The notes under the pieces: model-generated
What the model was told of the DNA's origin: nothing
Database searches by the model: none
What the model saw: the letters and a program-made list of their open reading frames with translations, nothing else
Program-made: the position numbers and the translations under genes
From: Tretioscincus oriximinensis
Taxonomy: Eukaryota; Chordata; Lepidosauria; Squamata; Gymnophthalmidae
NCBI GenBank assembly: GCA_022410635.1
Contig: JAJVDF010000193.1
Span: 310,646 to 374,645 of the forward strand
Direction of reading: 5' to 3'
Length of the DNA: 64,000 bases
Part shown: positions 47,558-60,244 of the stretch, piece by piece
Position numbering within the stretch: position 1 is the stretch's first letter
How the letters are laid out: each line of letters starts with the position of its first letter

Positions 47558-50500
47558 TTAGTGCATACTACTAAAANCTCATCCACTCAAGGGAACTTTA
47601 AAGTAAGTATAGGAATGCTTTTGGAAGCACTTAGAAATGTAAATGTTCTATTCTTGTACATTGCTTGAATTGTTCCACAAAGTGGAACAGTGTAAAAATA
47701 TCCTGCATTTCAGCATGGTGCATTTTAATGCAACAGGTTTTTCCCAGGCATGGCCCCTATGGTTGAAAGAGTAGTGGCCTCCAAATGCAACCAAAGCAGC
47801 TCTGTGTAGCTCGTGAATCCCTATATCCCTATATAGTTGGTAAATGAAAAGGAGCCCTGCCCCCCAAAGTGCCAACATAGTGCATGATGGGAGTTCTATT
47901 AGTCGCTCCATCCAAGTGTAAGAAACTAATGAGGACTAGAAATAGAATATGAGGAGCAGCAGGGAGAGGAAGAGCAATTCCTGTTTTAATTGCCAAGTCC
48001 GAGTTGCTAGCATCCGACCTTATGCATTCATTTGGGATTTGCATTTCATTTGCTGATTCCTAGATAGTTGCTGCAGACTTCAGTGGAATGCAAAACCTGC
48101 GACACAGCCAACGGATTGGATTCAACCAAAGCAAATACATTGTTTTACTGGTAATTAATATAATTGGCTATTAGAAGGAAACACTGCCTCAATTAATTGG
48201 TCTCTGTAGCAGACACATCAGGCCTTTGGGGGGAAGACATGCTTATCAGAAGAAATGCGTTATAAATTCAATTTTCTTTCTTTTTTTTTCTTTTAAACCT
48301 GAGTATAAAATCCAGGCAGGTACAAGNTTCCCTAAAGTTATTGGCTGGGGTGAAATTCCGATTTTGCAGAAATGAAATGGTTTTCACCATGTACTCATAT
48401 TTGCTGTAGCATTATTAACTGGCGGAAACTCAATGAAAACGTAGGATTACAAATTTGTCACCTGTATAGTTTTGTAAATGAAGAAGTCAACAACTGACCA
48501 GCATCTATTTGAGCTTGTACAAAAAGTACTGACCCTTGGTAAATATACTACATCAAAGGCAAGGAACTGATGTCCCATGAACGCAATATTGCTCCTTGAG
48601 ATCATTTGCTCCCTCATGGCTTCTTAGCAATGGTTACAAGACTGAAAGAAGCAGAGCTTGACCACCTTGGTATTTCATCTCTTAAATCTTGCACGCAGTT
48701 TACAAAAGGAGGTATTGCCGGAGTATACATACTGCATATTTCAAAAATGTTGGATTAATTCAGCTTCAAAATGGAACATGTAAATCCTGATCTCTGGCTA
48801 CAGAATGCAGAATGATTTCCAAGAACAATATGTTTGTTTTCCTATGTAATCACCTACCAAAAATATATCACCCCAAAGGGCAACCCCAGGCGGTGATTCC
48901 TGTAGCATAGTGATAATTAGTCTCTGGAATTTTCTGCCTTTACAAAGTTTCATTTTCACAATAGCATGTTGGTGTTACAAGAAAGGTTGTCTGCGGTTGT
49001 CCACACAGTGATTGATGTAATCTATATAGCCCCCCCCCCCTTTGCCTAGATCAAGTGCCTTTTATCCCATTTTAAAAAAAATAAAATGTATAGGAATTGA
49101 AACCAAATTAAAATGCAACATCACCACATCTACTATGAGATATGGCTACAGGGAAGTTAACCATCAAGGAAGTATGCACAAATATGAAGAAGCGTATTTT
49201 TATATAGTAAGTACAATATGCTACATACCTTCAAAACAGTCATGCAGATTCTGAATCACACTGACACATAATAGAGGAACAGAAAACCTTGAAAGATCCT
49301 CTTTTCTCTCATTCTCTTTCCCTTTTTGTTACTGAAATAATTCAGGAACAAGAGAGGTGGAGAAGGAAGGGAAGGAGGGAGGGAGAACGACAGACATACT
49401 AACCTGGTCATGTTTTTTTCTTAGAATCCTTATAGTCCTTCCATATTGTTGCACTTGGCAAAATTTCAAGAAACATTTGCAAGGGCAAGGGGANGGTTTG
49501 TTCTTTATCTACTCCAATTCGTATTAATTGCTTTTATATAGCATTTAAAATCTGATAATTATCCTAAATTTTATTCTTTCAAACAACAGCTTCTAACATT
49601 GTGAATGTAAGTTCAGGCATACTTATGAAAACAAATCCTGGTATATCTATGAGAGATGAAATGCAGTTACAAAAATGACAATTATGCACTTTCTTTCATA
49701 TGCTGGAAACCTGTGCCCTAAACTTTGGCATATAATCTNCCAAGGACAGTGAAACTTAAATGTGAGGGGACATTCATAGGCATGATTTCCCCCCCCCCTT
49801 TCCCACTTTTTAAAATATCAGCTTTTACATTGAATTTTTTGGTAGCGCCTTCAATATTGATGTTTTACAGAACTCATGTGACAATTCCAAGAATGTAACT
49901 CAAACCTTCTGAATACCAGACAAAACGGCATTATTTATTCATCTTTCTCTGTCTTTAATATATGTCATTTTATTAATCAGTTTTTGGGGAGATTTTTCAA
50001 GGTAAATCTTAAATGATATAGAGGAGTGAGGAGTAGGTTGATCAGGAGCTTACAGCCATGCAAGATCTGCACATCACTTTATGGCAGGCCAAATACAGAG
50101 CCTGCTGGCAGCAGGCTGGCAACTTGGTGATAGGCAGGCTGCAACAGTGTTCTCGGCGGGGACGGACAGGCCACTGCAGTGCTGGTGACAGTNTTTGGGG
50201 CAGGCACCAAAGGCCACCCTCTCTGGAGGCTGCCCTCTCCACCACATTGAGCATATAGCCAGGCAGCTAATGTCACCATCGCCATACGCTCCAAGTTCAA
50301 TGTTCAGAGCCCTGTCATTGATCCATAAAGACCAATGACAGATCTCAGAAGACTTTGAAATGTTGGATGCATCGATGCATGTCTTATTAACAGTAGAGAT
50401 TAACTCNGTATCATAACAGTTTATGTGGCCAGAGGTGGCATGAACATGCAGAGACCACTTTCAGTTTAGTAATCCACTGCAGTGTAGGCAAGCAAGGACC

Positions 50501-50595
50501 ATGATTAGTGTTCCACTGCAAGATAGGCATATAAAAAGGAAATATTAGAAGGTAACACTCTTTCCACTGCCATGTGGCTCCTGCATCGGTTTAAG
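47558..50595. other. Intergenic sequence, nothing recognised
   Basis: A CCCCCCCCCC run near 49029 and scattered N. A GC-richer patch at about 50040-50300 has no recognisable gene. Confidence 0.5.
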
Positions 50596-51001
50596 GACCA
50601 GAGGGCACTCCTTAAAACTGTTGGGTAGAAAAGTGAGAACAGACAAAGGAAAGTATTTTTTCACCCAGAGGGTCATCGGCCTGTGGAATTTACTTCCTGA
50701 AGAGGTAGTGGTAGCTAACAGCTTGGATAGTTTCAAGACAGGACTAGACAGGTTTATGGACACTAAGGGTATAAATGGATACTAAGATAGTTGTCTGGAT
50801 GTAGCCTCCGGGATAGAGCAACAGGCAGGACTCTTGAAATACCATTTGCAGGGAGTCACGAACAGGAGCAGCATATTTTGCTTTCCTCTGTTCGGACTGC
50901 CCAGGTGCATCTGGTGGGCCTCTGTGTGACACAGAATGCTGGACTCAATGGGCTGTGGCCTGATCCAGGATGACTCTTCTTATGTTCTTATGTTCTTATG
51001 T
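50596..51001 (+). mobile_element. CR1 LINE 3' end
   Basis: From AGGACCAGAGGGCACTCC to the ATGTTCTT tail. It shares the variant ACTAAGATAGTTGTCTGG with the 59.9-kb copy, so the two belong to one young subgroup. It encodes the last ~55 residues of the CR1 ORF. Confidence 0.92.
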
Positions 51002-51199
51002 GGAATTAATAGCTGTCTAGATGAGGTAGAGTTTCAACTTGCATCAGCTCTAAGTGGCCAAGAATAAGCACGGAATTCAAAACTTGTAGAGGACAACAGA
51101 TCAACTTGATTGAACATACACCCAACTGAAACTAGATTGACTTTTGACAATTATATTTGTTGTATTAGTAGCCTCCAAGTCTTTGAAAGACCTATTCTC

Positions 51200-51366
51200 T
51201 GATGGGCTTCTATGTCCATCACTGTATTCCCAATCTTCCCATGAAGATACAGCTACCCTTTTCTTTTCAGGTACTGTAATATGCAGTATTTGTTCTTATA
51301 ATAGTTGTCTTGTAAACTGCTTCAAGCTCTTAGACTAGAGGGTAGGATAGAAATGGAAATAAATAG
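51200..51366 (+). mobile_element. L2-like LINE 3'-UTR fragment
   Basis: CTTTTCAGGTACTGTAATAT in the middle and a final TAGGATAGAAATGGAAATAA match the L2-like 3' UTR at 60.6-60.8 kb. Confidence 0.55.
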
Positions 51367-53213
51367 TCTTCACCACAGCCTATGCTGATTATCATGAACA
51401 GATGCTGAAGTCTAGTATCTAGAGATATACTGTTACGTCCCAATGATGCACATAATGAGTATGTTTCAGGCAGTCTGTACAATGGGGTGACCCCAATTCT
51501 GCTTGTTCATTTTCCAGTGTTTGTAGATACGAAAGGAAATAAACGTGCTTTGTCTTGAGTAGGTTGCAAACATTTCAGCAGAAAAAAATAGTATATGAAG
51601 AACTTCCTTCATACTGTGCTCTTCACTGTGATTTTATGGACCCAGCCCTGGGTAAAAACCATGCTGTTGCCACAGCCAGAGGAAGCCAGAGCTATGCAAT
51701 GAAATAATGCCTTATTGGGCACAAGCAACTATGATGCAGCCTGCAAAAGGTGACTTGCANTGGAACATGGCCACTTCAATAAACAGATGTCAAAGGTAAT
51801 GCAAGGATGTGTTTGTGTGTGTGTACGTGTCAATTAGCAAATTAAAATCAGCAATTATTGTTACCAGTTGAAATGCCTCTTAGTCATCTATTTTGATTAG
51901 TATTAGAAATAAACTGTACCACCATTCCTATAGCCAAATACACAGAACAATTACATATACCCAATACAATGTTGCTTGTTGCTTCTATTTGAAAACAGCA
52001 GCTGTAGTATTTGACTTTGCTTTCCAAATGAGAAGACAAGTGATAAGTAAGAGACAGAAATGACACCAGTGGATACAATAACAGCATGTAACGCTTCAAG
52101 ATATATTATCAGGTGTTTATTATCCTATGTAAAATCCTCAAGTGATTCATGATATTACTACAGTTAACTGGCTGGTGTTTGGAAAGTTCCAGTAATATAA
52201 TTTTCTGAATTTCAAAAAGAAATAGGTGACAAGTCATAGCATTATTACTGCTGTTTCTGAAATGGAACGTATCCATTTGTTTCACATGGTTAGGTCTGTT
52301 CTGATCAGTTTATGAAAAGTGCAGATAACCACTCAGAAGGAAAGAAAAAGAGAAGGACATATTCTCCAGTCAGCATTATTCTAGTATGATCTGCTTGAAA
52401 AATAATGGGATTATCATACCAACAATTGTGGAAAACAGAAGTTGTAAGCACTGAAAGAATCAAAGATGAAATCCCTGTTTTTCTTGTGTTCGGACTGCGG
52501 CAATTACTAGATGAACATTTCCACCCAACTTCATTCTAAAGAAATAAAAGAAGAGTTACTTACATATTGCCATTCTGACAAAACAAAGACAAGGGACAAA
52601 ATGGATTAGCATTTTAAGAAGCAAAATAACGTTTTCGTTATGTTTAGATCCTCAGTTAACAACCTTTAAAAGCCACTGAAGGTGATTTTACTTTTACTGA
52701 TTTGTACTTGAGCTAATTTATAATTCAGTCATAAAAAAACACTTTTTGTGGCAATATTATGTCTTCTAACTTCATAGTTTCTCTCCATTATGAAAAACAA
52801 AGCAGAATATGAAGCTCCCAGTGAGGAAAAAAAGGCTGTATCTAATATCAATATAAAAAATAAGACGGGCCATTGGCTAAATTTTACAACAGTACCTAAA
52901 CAGGCTGAAGCCTCCACATTGCTTGCCTGAGAGACCAATTCATAGCAAGAAAGTATACTAAGAGGCAATTTTAAACAACCTTTGATCATCTTCCAGAATA
53001 AACAAAACTACTTTTTTTTTACCAAAGGGGAATTTAAAATTAAATGAAGCTTGAATCTCAGCCAATTTGGCCCTTCTGTAGAAGGCTAAGGATGTGTTCT
53101 TGCTTCTTCTGTAGCAAGCATTTGGACTGAATCAGCTTCCCTTTGGCCGAGTGACTTCCCAGCTCCATATTTACTGGGCAAGCTGTTTTTGAAATCACCC
53201 CTGTACCTGCCAA
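51367..53213. other. ERICH3 downstream / 3' UTR region, no other gene
   Basis: AT-rich sequence downstream of the ERICH3 stop (minus strand). Part is probably 3' UTR. No repeat or other gene recognised. Confidence 0.5.
52116..52121 (-). terminator. ERICH3: Candidate ERICH3 poly(A) signal
   Basis: The first AATAAA I found on the minus strand after the ERICH3 stop, about 1.4 kb downstream. A variant signal closer in is possible. Confidence 0.3.
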
Positions 53214-53355
53214 GTGAAAAATAATACTAAGGTTCTATCTTGNGTTTTGATGAGGGCCTACAGTAATAAGATCACTAATCTCTTGAGATGATAGTGATCT
53301 TATTACTGTAGGCCCTCATCAAAACACAAGATAGAACATTAGTATTATTTTTCAC
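53214..53355. repeat. 142-bp near-perfect palindrome
   Basis: Arms of 64 bp (53214-53277 and 53292-53355) are inverted copies with one mismatch and one N. The 14-bp centre itself contains ATCTC-TT-GAGAT. It lies about 180-320 bp past the ERICH3 stop, probably in its 3' UTR. Confidence 0.95.
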
Positions 53356-53536
53356 ATATTACACTTATTTGACATTTGGAATAAAAATTGAGAATCAAGG
53401 AATTGAATTCCAAAAGTTATTTGCATATTCAACATAAGGGGTTCTGTCATTTAAAACGATAATGTCACCCACTTCGAACGCCCTTATACTGTATTTAGCA
53501 TGTACACCCTCACCTTCATCCCTAGNGCCTGTCCTC

Positions 53537-55623
53537 TCAGTCATAGGATTGGGAAGTGTCTATGCTGATCACTTCTGCAGTGAACATTCTCTGGCGTTCT
53601 CTTTCACCATTTTGGGTGCTCCCAAATATGGTATGAACTGTTGGCAGATTTTCTGCCAAACTTTCCTCGAGTTCATCTTTTCCATTTTCACTTCCATATT
53701 CTCTATCCATCTCAGCATCCCATCTCTCCTTGACTCCTGCATCTGAAAAGTATGTTTCCTTCANAGCATCCATCTGCTGTGATGTCAATCCCACAGACAG
53801 ATCTTCCTCTTCAGGTTCTTCTTCCTTCTCCTCCCTTTCATTATTCACCTGCGATACTTCTGATATCAGATGCTGTATCCCTATTAACAGAGCCTCCTTC
53901 ACATCTGCCATCGTTATTATTCCTTCATTCATCATTGGTTCTTCGGCACCTAATTCATCATCTTCCTTTTCTTCTTCATCACTTGCATCTTTATCCTGTC
54001 CTATCAAGGAAAGTGATATTGCTGTGCTTTCATCTTCTTCTATTTCAGCTTTGGTCCAACTTTCTTCTATGGATGTTGCTATATTAACTGATGATTCCAT
54101 TACGGATTGGCTTACTTCGTCTGTATCACTGGGTATTCTTTGCCTTCCAAACACAGGCATAAAAGAGATTATTTCTCCTTCAGATGCTATTCCTACTTGT
54201 GCCTCTAAATTGTCAATCTGTGTTTCTCCTTTAACTGCTGTCCTACTGTCTGTTTCTTTATTGGCATCCAACTCCCCTTGACCAGGTGTCTTTTTCTCTG
54301 TTTCTACCTCCTTGGCTTGTGTTTCACTTTCTATTTTTACCTCCCTTAACATTTTTTCAGCTTCTTGCTCAGCTTTCTTATCTACAACATGTACTAGATT
54401 TTCTCTGTCCTGATATAATTCCTCAGCCATCACCATGCTTTTGAGAGCCATCTGTTCTTTTGTCCCTTCTTCAGAGTAGGATATATATATTGACATGTTT
54501 TCTTCTATTTGTCCCTGATCGTTCATATTATCATTGTGAGTTGCAAAATGCACCATCCCAGTTTCACATTTTACTTGATGATCTAGTTCCTGTTTTGCTG
54601 TATTTTCTTTTGTAGACTTATTTCCCATTTCACTCATTTCTAGACATCTTTTTCCTGACTTTTCCTCCCAAGTGCATAGAATTATCTGCCTTGATTCTTC
54701 CACATCAGATGGAATTTCTTCTATGAGCACCATCTCATCATGTGGTGATTCATCTGTAGCTGCTGCCTTCTCATCTGGTGAAGTAGTGTCTTCAGCTTTC
54801 GAATCTGGTGCTGGAAGTCCTTTTTTCACAAAGGAAACATTCTCCATTCCAACATGCATATAGTTCTCTGTTTTGATGCACACATTTCTTTCTAAGTATT
54901 TCTTCTTTATATTATCATCTTCTATGGTGTTTACCTCTTTTACAGTCACTACTCCAAATGTTGTCTGTTGCCAGATTTCTTTTTCTTCAGATTCAGATTT
55001 TTCTCGTGTTTCTAATCCCTTCTGGATTGTGTCTTTTTCAACAGATGTTGTGCCTAAGGTTTCAGTAGCCTGGAATTTTGTTCCGTGTCCTTTCTCTTTA
55101 TCAACTTTCATTTCTGAAGGACNCAGAAATTCAGGTGATTCTGTCTCTTCTCCACTCTTTACCATAGCTCCCAATTGATCAGTAAGCCTCTGCTGGATCT
55201 TTTCCTCCTGAGTTAACTGACCTTCCCCCACTGTCTCTTTCTCATCAGAAGTCATACTTTTGGATATTCTTTCCTCTCCCTCTTTTCCCTCTATTTTTCT
55301 TCTGCTTTCAGATAACCGTCCATCATATGTTATCTTTTTTCCAGCACTATCTACATCAAACTGTGCTAATTCTTTGCCCTCCAATTCTGTCTTGGGTGTT
55401 AGGAGACCTTTTTTCATTGCCTCTTCAGCTGCATGAGTTGTTACAGTTTTTAATAGTGAGTCTTCTTTCAGGCCTATTTCTCTCAGACCTTCCTCAGTTA
55501 CACTCTCCTCTTCCTCGAGTGCTCTTTCCTTGTCTACCATCTGCCTCTCTCGTTCCACTTTCTTCACAACCTTCTGCGATTCAAGCACTCTCAATTCTTC
55601 TGCCAAGGAAGCTCCATCTGGTA
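53537..55623 (-). CDS. ERICH3: ERICH3 last coding exon, glutamate-rich
   Basis: A 2087-nt terminal coding exon. Acceptor TTTTAATAG ends at 55624. The exon's first two bases (TA) join the G left by the exon at 61557 to give valine, followed by PDGASLAEELRVLESQKVVK. It runs 694 codons to a stop at 53537-53539. The product is very acidic and rich in Glu, Lys, Ser and Thr. A charged helical start (KKVERERQMVDKERALEEEE) suggests coiled coil, with acidic runs near the C-terminus (EEEKEDDELGAEEP, EREEKEEEPEEEDL). No enzymatic domain is seen. The call as ERICH3 (glutamate-rich 3) rests on this composition plus position: next to TNNI3K/LRRC53, opposite strand, as in mammals. ERICH3 is reported in cilia and neurons; its molecular role is unclear. 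Scattered N bases leave a few residues undefined. Confidence 0.85.
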
Positions 55624-56427
55624 CTATTAAAACAAGCACAGCATGAATTGTAATTGTGATAACTGTATCATGGACTTTAAAACATAAACACTGTCATGAA
55701 AAGTGAAATACTTTACACTTCTGTGTAATGTAATGCACCAGTATGTGATTTATCTTTAGGAAAGACACTCTCTCATTGTGGTAGACTGGTCAGGTTAATT
55801 TTCTTCAAAAATCAAAGTAGAATAAGATGAAAGAACTATTAAATACTCTGGTTTTCTTCCCATCCCGTCACTTTCACAGTTTCAGATGAAATACCTTCCA
55901 TATATAAAAAATATTATCAGATGGTCCTTTCTTTTCTAATAATTCTATCGATGTCAAGAAGAAATTGAAATAAGTTAACTGCATTACTGAAANTGGAATG
56001 TAAATGGAAACAGACAGAATCTGTTCATACAAAACATCTATGTAAAGTGACATTGATATAAAAGCAGAAATATGGAGACAAGAGGATTTTTTAAAAAAAA
56101 AACTGTACACAGAAACAATTCCATNAGCATTGTAGACTGAAGTGTACTGGTCCACATATATATGTTGGGAAGACCAGAGATTCTTTTCTCTGATGTTGGC
56201 ATGTAATGCATTCCTTCTCATAATCTGATTCATACAACTTCAGATATCTGTGGCAAAAAAACCACACATTAGTTTGATATGGATTTTTCTTTCCAATGCC
56301 ANACAGGCCAAACTAATCTAATCTTCTAATCTAATTCTCCTTCTCCCACACTGATTTGCCCATCCTTTAAGATCTGAAGGGAGACGTTCCTTCTTATAAC
56401 ACCACTGTAAATAATTAATGGATTTGG
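55624..56427. other. ERICH3 intron, nothing recognised
   Basis: 5' side of the repeat-rich final ERICH3 intron. No exon or repeat named. Confidence 0.5.
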
Positions 56428-57520
56428 GAGCAGGGGTTGGGCCTATATGGTGGTGGCCTCCAAACTGTGGAATAGTTTTCCCCTAAAGTGCACCAGACAT
56501 AATCTTCATCTTCTTCTATGACAGAGAAGGAAAAGGATCTTGGAGTGTTTGGAGAGTTCAGTGAAAGTGTCAACCCAGTGTGTTGCAACAGCNAAAAAAG
56601 CAAATTCAACAGGATAATAAGGAAGGGGATTGAAAACAAGTTGGAAAGTGTTGTTTTGTTTCTTTATAAATTTGTGCAGAGGCTACATTTGGAATACTGT
56701 GTACANTTCAGGTCGCATCTCAAAAAAGATATTATGGAATTAGAGAACATGCATAAAAGGGCTTGGGCCCATTGGTGAAAAGCGGGATATAAATAATTTT
56801 AAATAAATAAATAAACAAGAATGATCAAGGAACTGGAGCACCTTCTTTATTAAATCAGGCTGCAGCACCTAGGGCTCTTCAGTCATGAAAGTCAGCATTT
56901 AAAAAATGATCTGACTGACGTATGAAATCATGCATGTAATGGATAAGATGAAATATTTTCTTTATCACACAATACCGGGACCAGAAGACATTCCTTGAAA
57001 CTAATGTGTTAAGAAAGACAGTATAATGTGTGAATATGTTTTTTCACACCAGTAGAAGTGATGGTAGCTATTAGTCTGGATCGCTTTAAGACATGATTAG
57101 ACAAGTTTGTGGAAGCCAAGGGTGTACACAGATGATAGGACAGATCCCTTGATACTTCCATGGTGGAGCAACAGGCAGCATTTCTGAAATATCATGTGCA
57201 GGGAGTCAAGAACAAGTAATTAGTGGACTACTATGTGAGACAGAATGCTGGACTAGATGGGCTCTGGCCCCATTCAACAGGGCTCCTCTTATGTTCTTAC
57301 ATTCTAATACCTTTAGTAGATTAATTGGAACAGTCGTATTTACCATGGCCTTTTATGGAAATATAGAAACAACTTCCCCTCCATAATTTTAAATTATTAT
57401 TTTAGTATGCTATTATTTTTGGGGAAATTCATTTTTTATTTTGTTTCTCTTGGCATGAGTTGCCCTGAGACTTTTGACTATATGGTGGGATAAAAATGTA
57501 AACTAATAAATAAAAATATA
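56428..57520 (+). mobile_element. L2-like LINE 3' UTR, split by CR1
   Basis: The left part holds TGTGGAATAGTTTTCCCCTA. The right part (57310-57520) ends TTGCCCTGAGACTTTTGACT and an (AATA)n tail. The CR1 at about 56518-57308 sits between. Confidence 0.65.
56518..57308 (+). mobile_element. CR1 LINE, older 3' copy
   Basis: Diverged CR1 from GAGAAGGAAAAGGATCTTGG to CTTATGTTCTTAC. At about 56765-56817 it carries a ~50-bp foreign insert (CCCATTGGTGAAAAGCGGGA then an ATAAATAAATA run) resembling the tail at 34318. Multiple indels break the frame. Confidence 0.85.
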
Positions 57521-57726
57521 ATGCAAAATGTTATCTTGTGGATCAACTTGGATCAGAACAAAATTGCAGATAAACACTCACAAAAAAGGAGTAGAAAAGA
57601 AATGATTTGTCTATGCCTATCAAGACAGAATTACCAGTCCTATGAAAGGAAAAATCATATTTATCATCTCCAAGCCACCAAATGTTAACATCATAGACTG
57701 ATGTTCAAACCAGCTTTTTATGATGT

Positions 57727-58240
57727 CATAAGAACATAAAAAGAGCTCTGCTGAATNGGGCCATAGCGCATCTGATCCAACATTCTTTCTCACATAATGG
57801 TTCACCAACAGAACCTGGACATCTCAAGCAGAAGAAGACAAAACCTTCATCCATTCTTCTACTCCCTGTGAATAGAATCCTTTGCTCCATTCTGGAGGAA
57901 GAGAAAGACGAAGATGAAGAAGACGAAGAAAAAGTACTGGGTTCTTATACCCTGCTTTTCTCACCTTTCAAAGAGACTCAAAGCAGCTTACAAGGATATT
58001 TTTGCCCGAAGGCTTGCATTCTATCTTCCCTGCCAGGCTGTGGTGGTTCCCATTTATCTACGTGCAGTCAGTTGCAAATTCTTGCAATTCATGTTTTCNA
58101 ATAGCTGGGTTGGCTAGAGCTACAGGCTAATGGAAGATGCTCACCCCTCCCCACATCGGACACCGATCTTCCAGATGAGGGATGGATTCCTTAGTGACTG
58201 AGCTATCTGTACTAAGACATCCATCCTAGCAGCAACTCAT
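57727..58240 (-). mobile_element. CR1 LINE 3' fragment, split by a SINE
   Basis: Minus-strand CR1 (AAGAACATAAAAAGAGCTCT ... TTTGCTCCATTCTGGAGG), continued after the SINE by CATCCATCCTAGCAG. Diverged; right edge approximate. Confidence 0.75.
57898..58215 (-). mobile_element. tRNA-derived SINE, (TTC)n-tailed family, copy 5
   Basis: An impure GAA/GAC tail (AAGACGAAGATGAAGAAGAC), then GTACTGGGTTCTTATACCC, body, and a head ending TTAGTGACTGAGCTATCTGT. Same family as 12290, minus strand. Confidence 0.88.
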
Positions 58241-59262
58241 ACAAATAGATTATCTTCACATAATAGAAAAATGCTTCGCTCCAGTTCCATTTGTAGCTCC
58301 ATAGCACAGCATCATCCCCAAAGGATGATGTAGCCTTTTTGAGAACATTTTCACTGGTTTAACTTTTCTTGGCTTGTTCCTTTGATTAATGGCATTTATT
58401 TGCTTTTGGCCTGCAATTGACTCTTGTNCCCAGACTTGTGTTCAAGAAAAGCAAATATTCAGAAAAAATTNCAAAGGGATGTTTTTTCATCCACACAGAC
58501 CCTTGATAAGTGCCTTGAGCCTACAATGTCAAAAGCAATTTTGTTAAGNATCTTAATTAGACAGGAATCAACGGTCTTTATTATATTAGAACGATGGTTC
58601 AGAAAGAACGTCAGTTGTCCCAAGTGGACAAGCAGGAAGGGCATAACTATCAGTCATAATCCTAAGGAACAATCATTAGCTCCTGCCCCAAATAAAACCT
58701 GCCATGCAAATAATTTATTTGAACAGTCAGGTTATGCCATTACAAAAATTATAAATTAATATTAAAATTCAGAAAAATGCAATCCCAATGTCAGCCAAAG
58801 ATGANCCTGTGATTTCGTTTTATAATGTTTATAAAATCCTTTTCAAGCTGCAATACATCTTCAAAGGAAAAGATTCTTTGTGAACATGGTAAAAATCAGC
58901 AATTTAATGAATTGTGGAAATAGAAAAGGAACAGTTCATGTTTCCAGTTGAGTGTTCCAAGAAAGAGTTGTTTTCAGTGTATATAGTGTGCATTTATATT
59001 TGGATGGTCTCTATATTTCTTTTCACCTTGTTATAGAAAAAAGAAGGAAAGGGAGAGCAATATATTAAATGGTGGACATCTCGAATTAAATATCTGGAAA
59101 CTTTTATATATATATTTTGATAATACAGGATGCAGGAAACTTTTTTTGTTTTACAACTGTACAATTAATATAAAAAGTGTAACGCAACAAGAGATGGTGA
59201 AAGCGATTGCTTCATAGTCAAGGGATTGGACTAATGTATGAAAAGTAAATATGGGAACCACC
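58241..59262. other. ERICH3 intron, nothing recognised
   Basis: AT-rich, with several N. No gene or repeat recognised. Confidence 0.5.
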
Positions 59263-59278
59263 CTTATGTTCTTATAGG

Positions 59279-60053
59279 ACTAGACAGGTTTATGGGACTA
59301 GACAATTCAATGAAAATGTCAACCCAGTGTGCAGCAGCTGCAAAAAAGGCAAATTCCATGTTGGGGATAATTAGGAAAGGAATCGAAAATAAGTCAGCAA
59401 ATGTTGTTTTGCCTCTTTATAAATCTGTGGTGAGGCCACATTTGGAATACTGTGTTCAATTCTGGTCACCACATCTCAAGAGGGATATTTTGGAACTGGA
59501 GAAGGTGCAGAAAAGGGCAACAAAAATGATCAAGGGTCTGGAGCACCTCCCTTACGAAGCAAGGCTGCAACGTCTGGGCCTCTTCAGCCTTGAAAGGAGA
59601 CGTTTGAGGGGTGATCTGATTGAAGTGTACAAAATCATGCATGGGATCGACAGGGTGAATAGAGAAAAAATGTTTTCTCTATCACACAACACAAGGACCA
59701 GAGGGCACTCCTTAAAACTGTTGGGTAGAAAAGTGAGAACAGACAAAGGGAAGTATTTTTTCACCCAGAGGGTCATCGGCCTGTGGAATTTACTTCCTGA
59801 AGAGGTAGTGGTAGCTAACAGCTTGGATAGTTTCAAGACAGGACTAGACAGGTTTATGGACACTAAGGGTATAAATGGATACTAAGATAGTTGTCTGGAT
59901 GTAGCCTCCGGGATGGAGCAGCATATTTTGCTTTCCTCTGTTCGGACTGCCCAGGTGCATCTGGTGGGCCTTTGTGTGACACAGAATGCTGGACTCGATG
60001 GGCTGTGGCCTGATCCAGTATGGCTCTTCTTATGTTCTTATGTTCTTATGTTC
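59279..60053 (+). mobile_element. CR1 LINE 3' part, young, frame open to its end
   Basis: Starts GACTAGACAATTCAATGA and keeps an open frame (59238-59885 including upstream sequence) through the CR1 C-terminal region: [18 protein letters not shown] near the start and the GKYFFTQRVIGLWNLLPEE block near the end. It ends in ATGTTCTT octamers at about 60025-60053. Near-identical to the 5.2-kb copy over the shared region. The RT catalytic domain is missing, so it is inactive. Confidence 0.95.
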
Positions 60054-60244
60054 TATGGACACCAAGGGTATAAATGGGTACTAGGATGGATGTATGGATG
60101 TTGGCTCTGGGATGGAGCAACAGGCAGGACTCCTGAAATACCATCTGCAGGGAGTCCTCAACAGGTGCATATTTTGCTTTCTTCTGTTCGGACTGCCCAG
60201 GTGCATCTGGTGGGACCCTGTGTGATACAGAATGCTGGACTAGT
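60054..60244 (+). mobile_element. CR1 LINE fragment fused to the tail of the previous CR1
   Basis: TATGGACACCAAGGGTATAA to ACAGAATGCTGGACTAG, a second internal piece of the CR1 3' end starting right after the octamer tail of the copy at 59279. It has no tail of its own. Confidence 0.85.
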
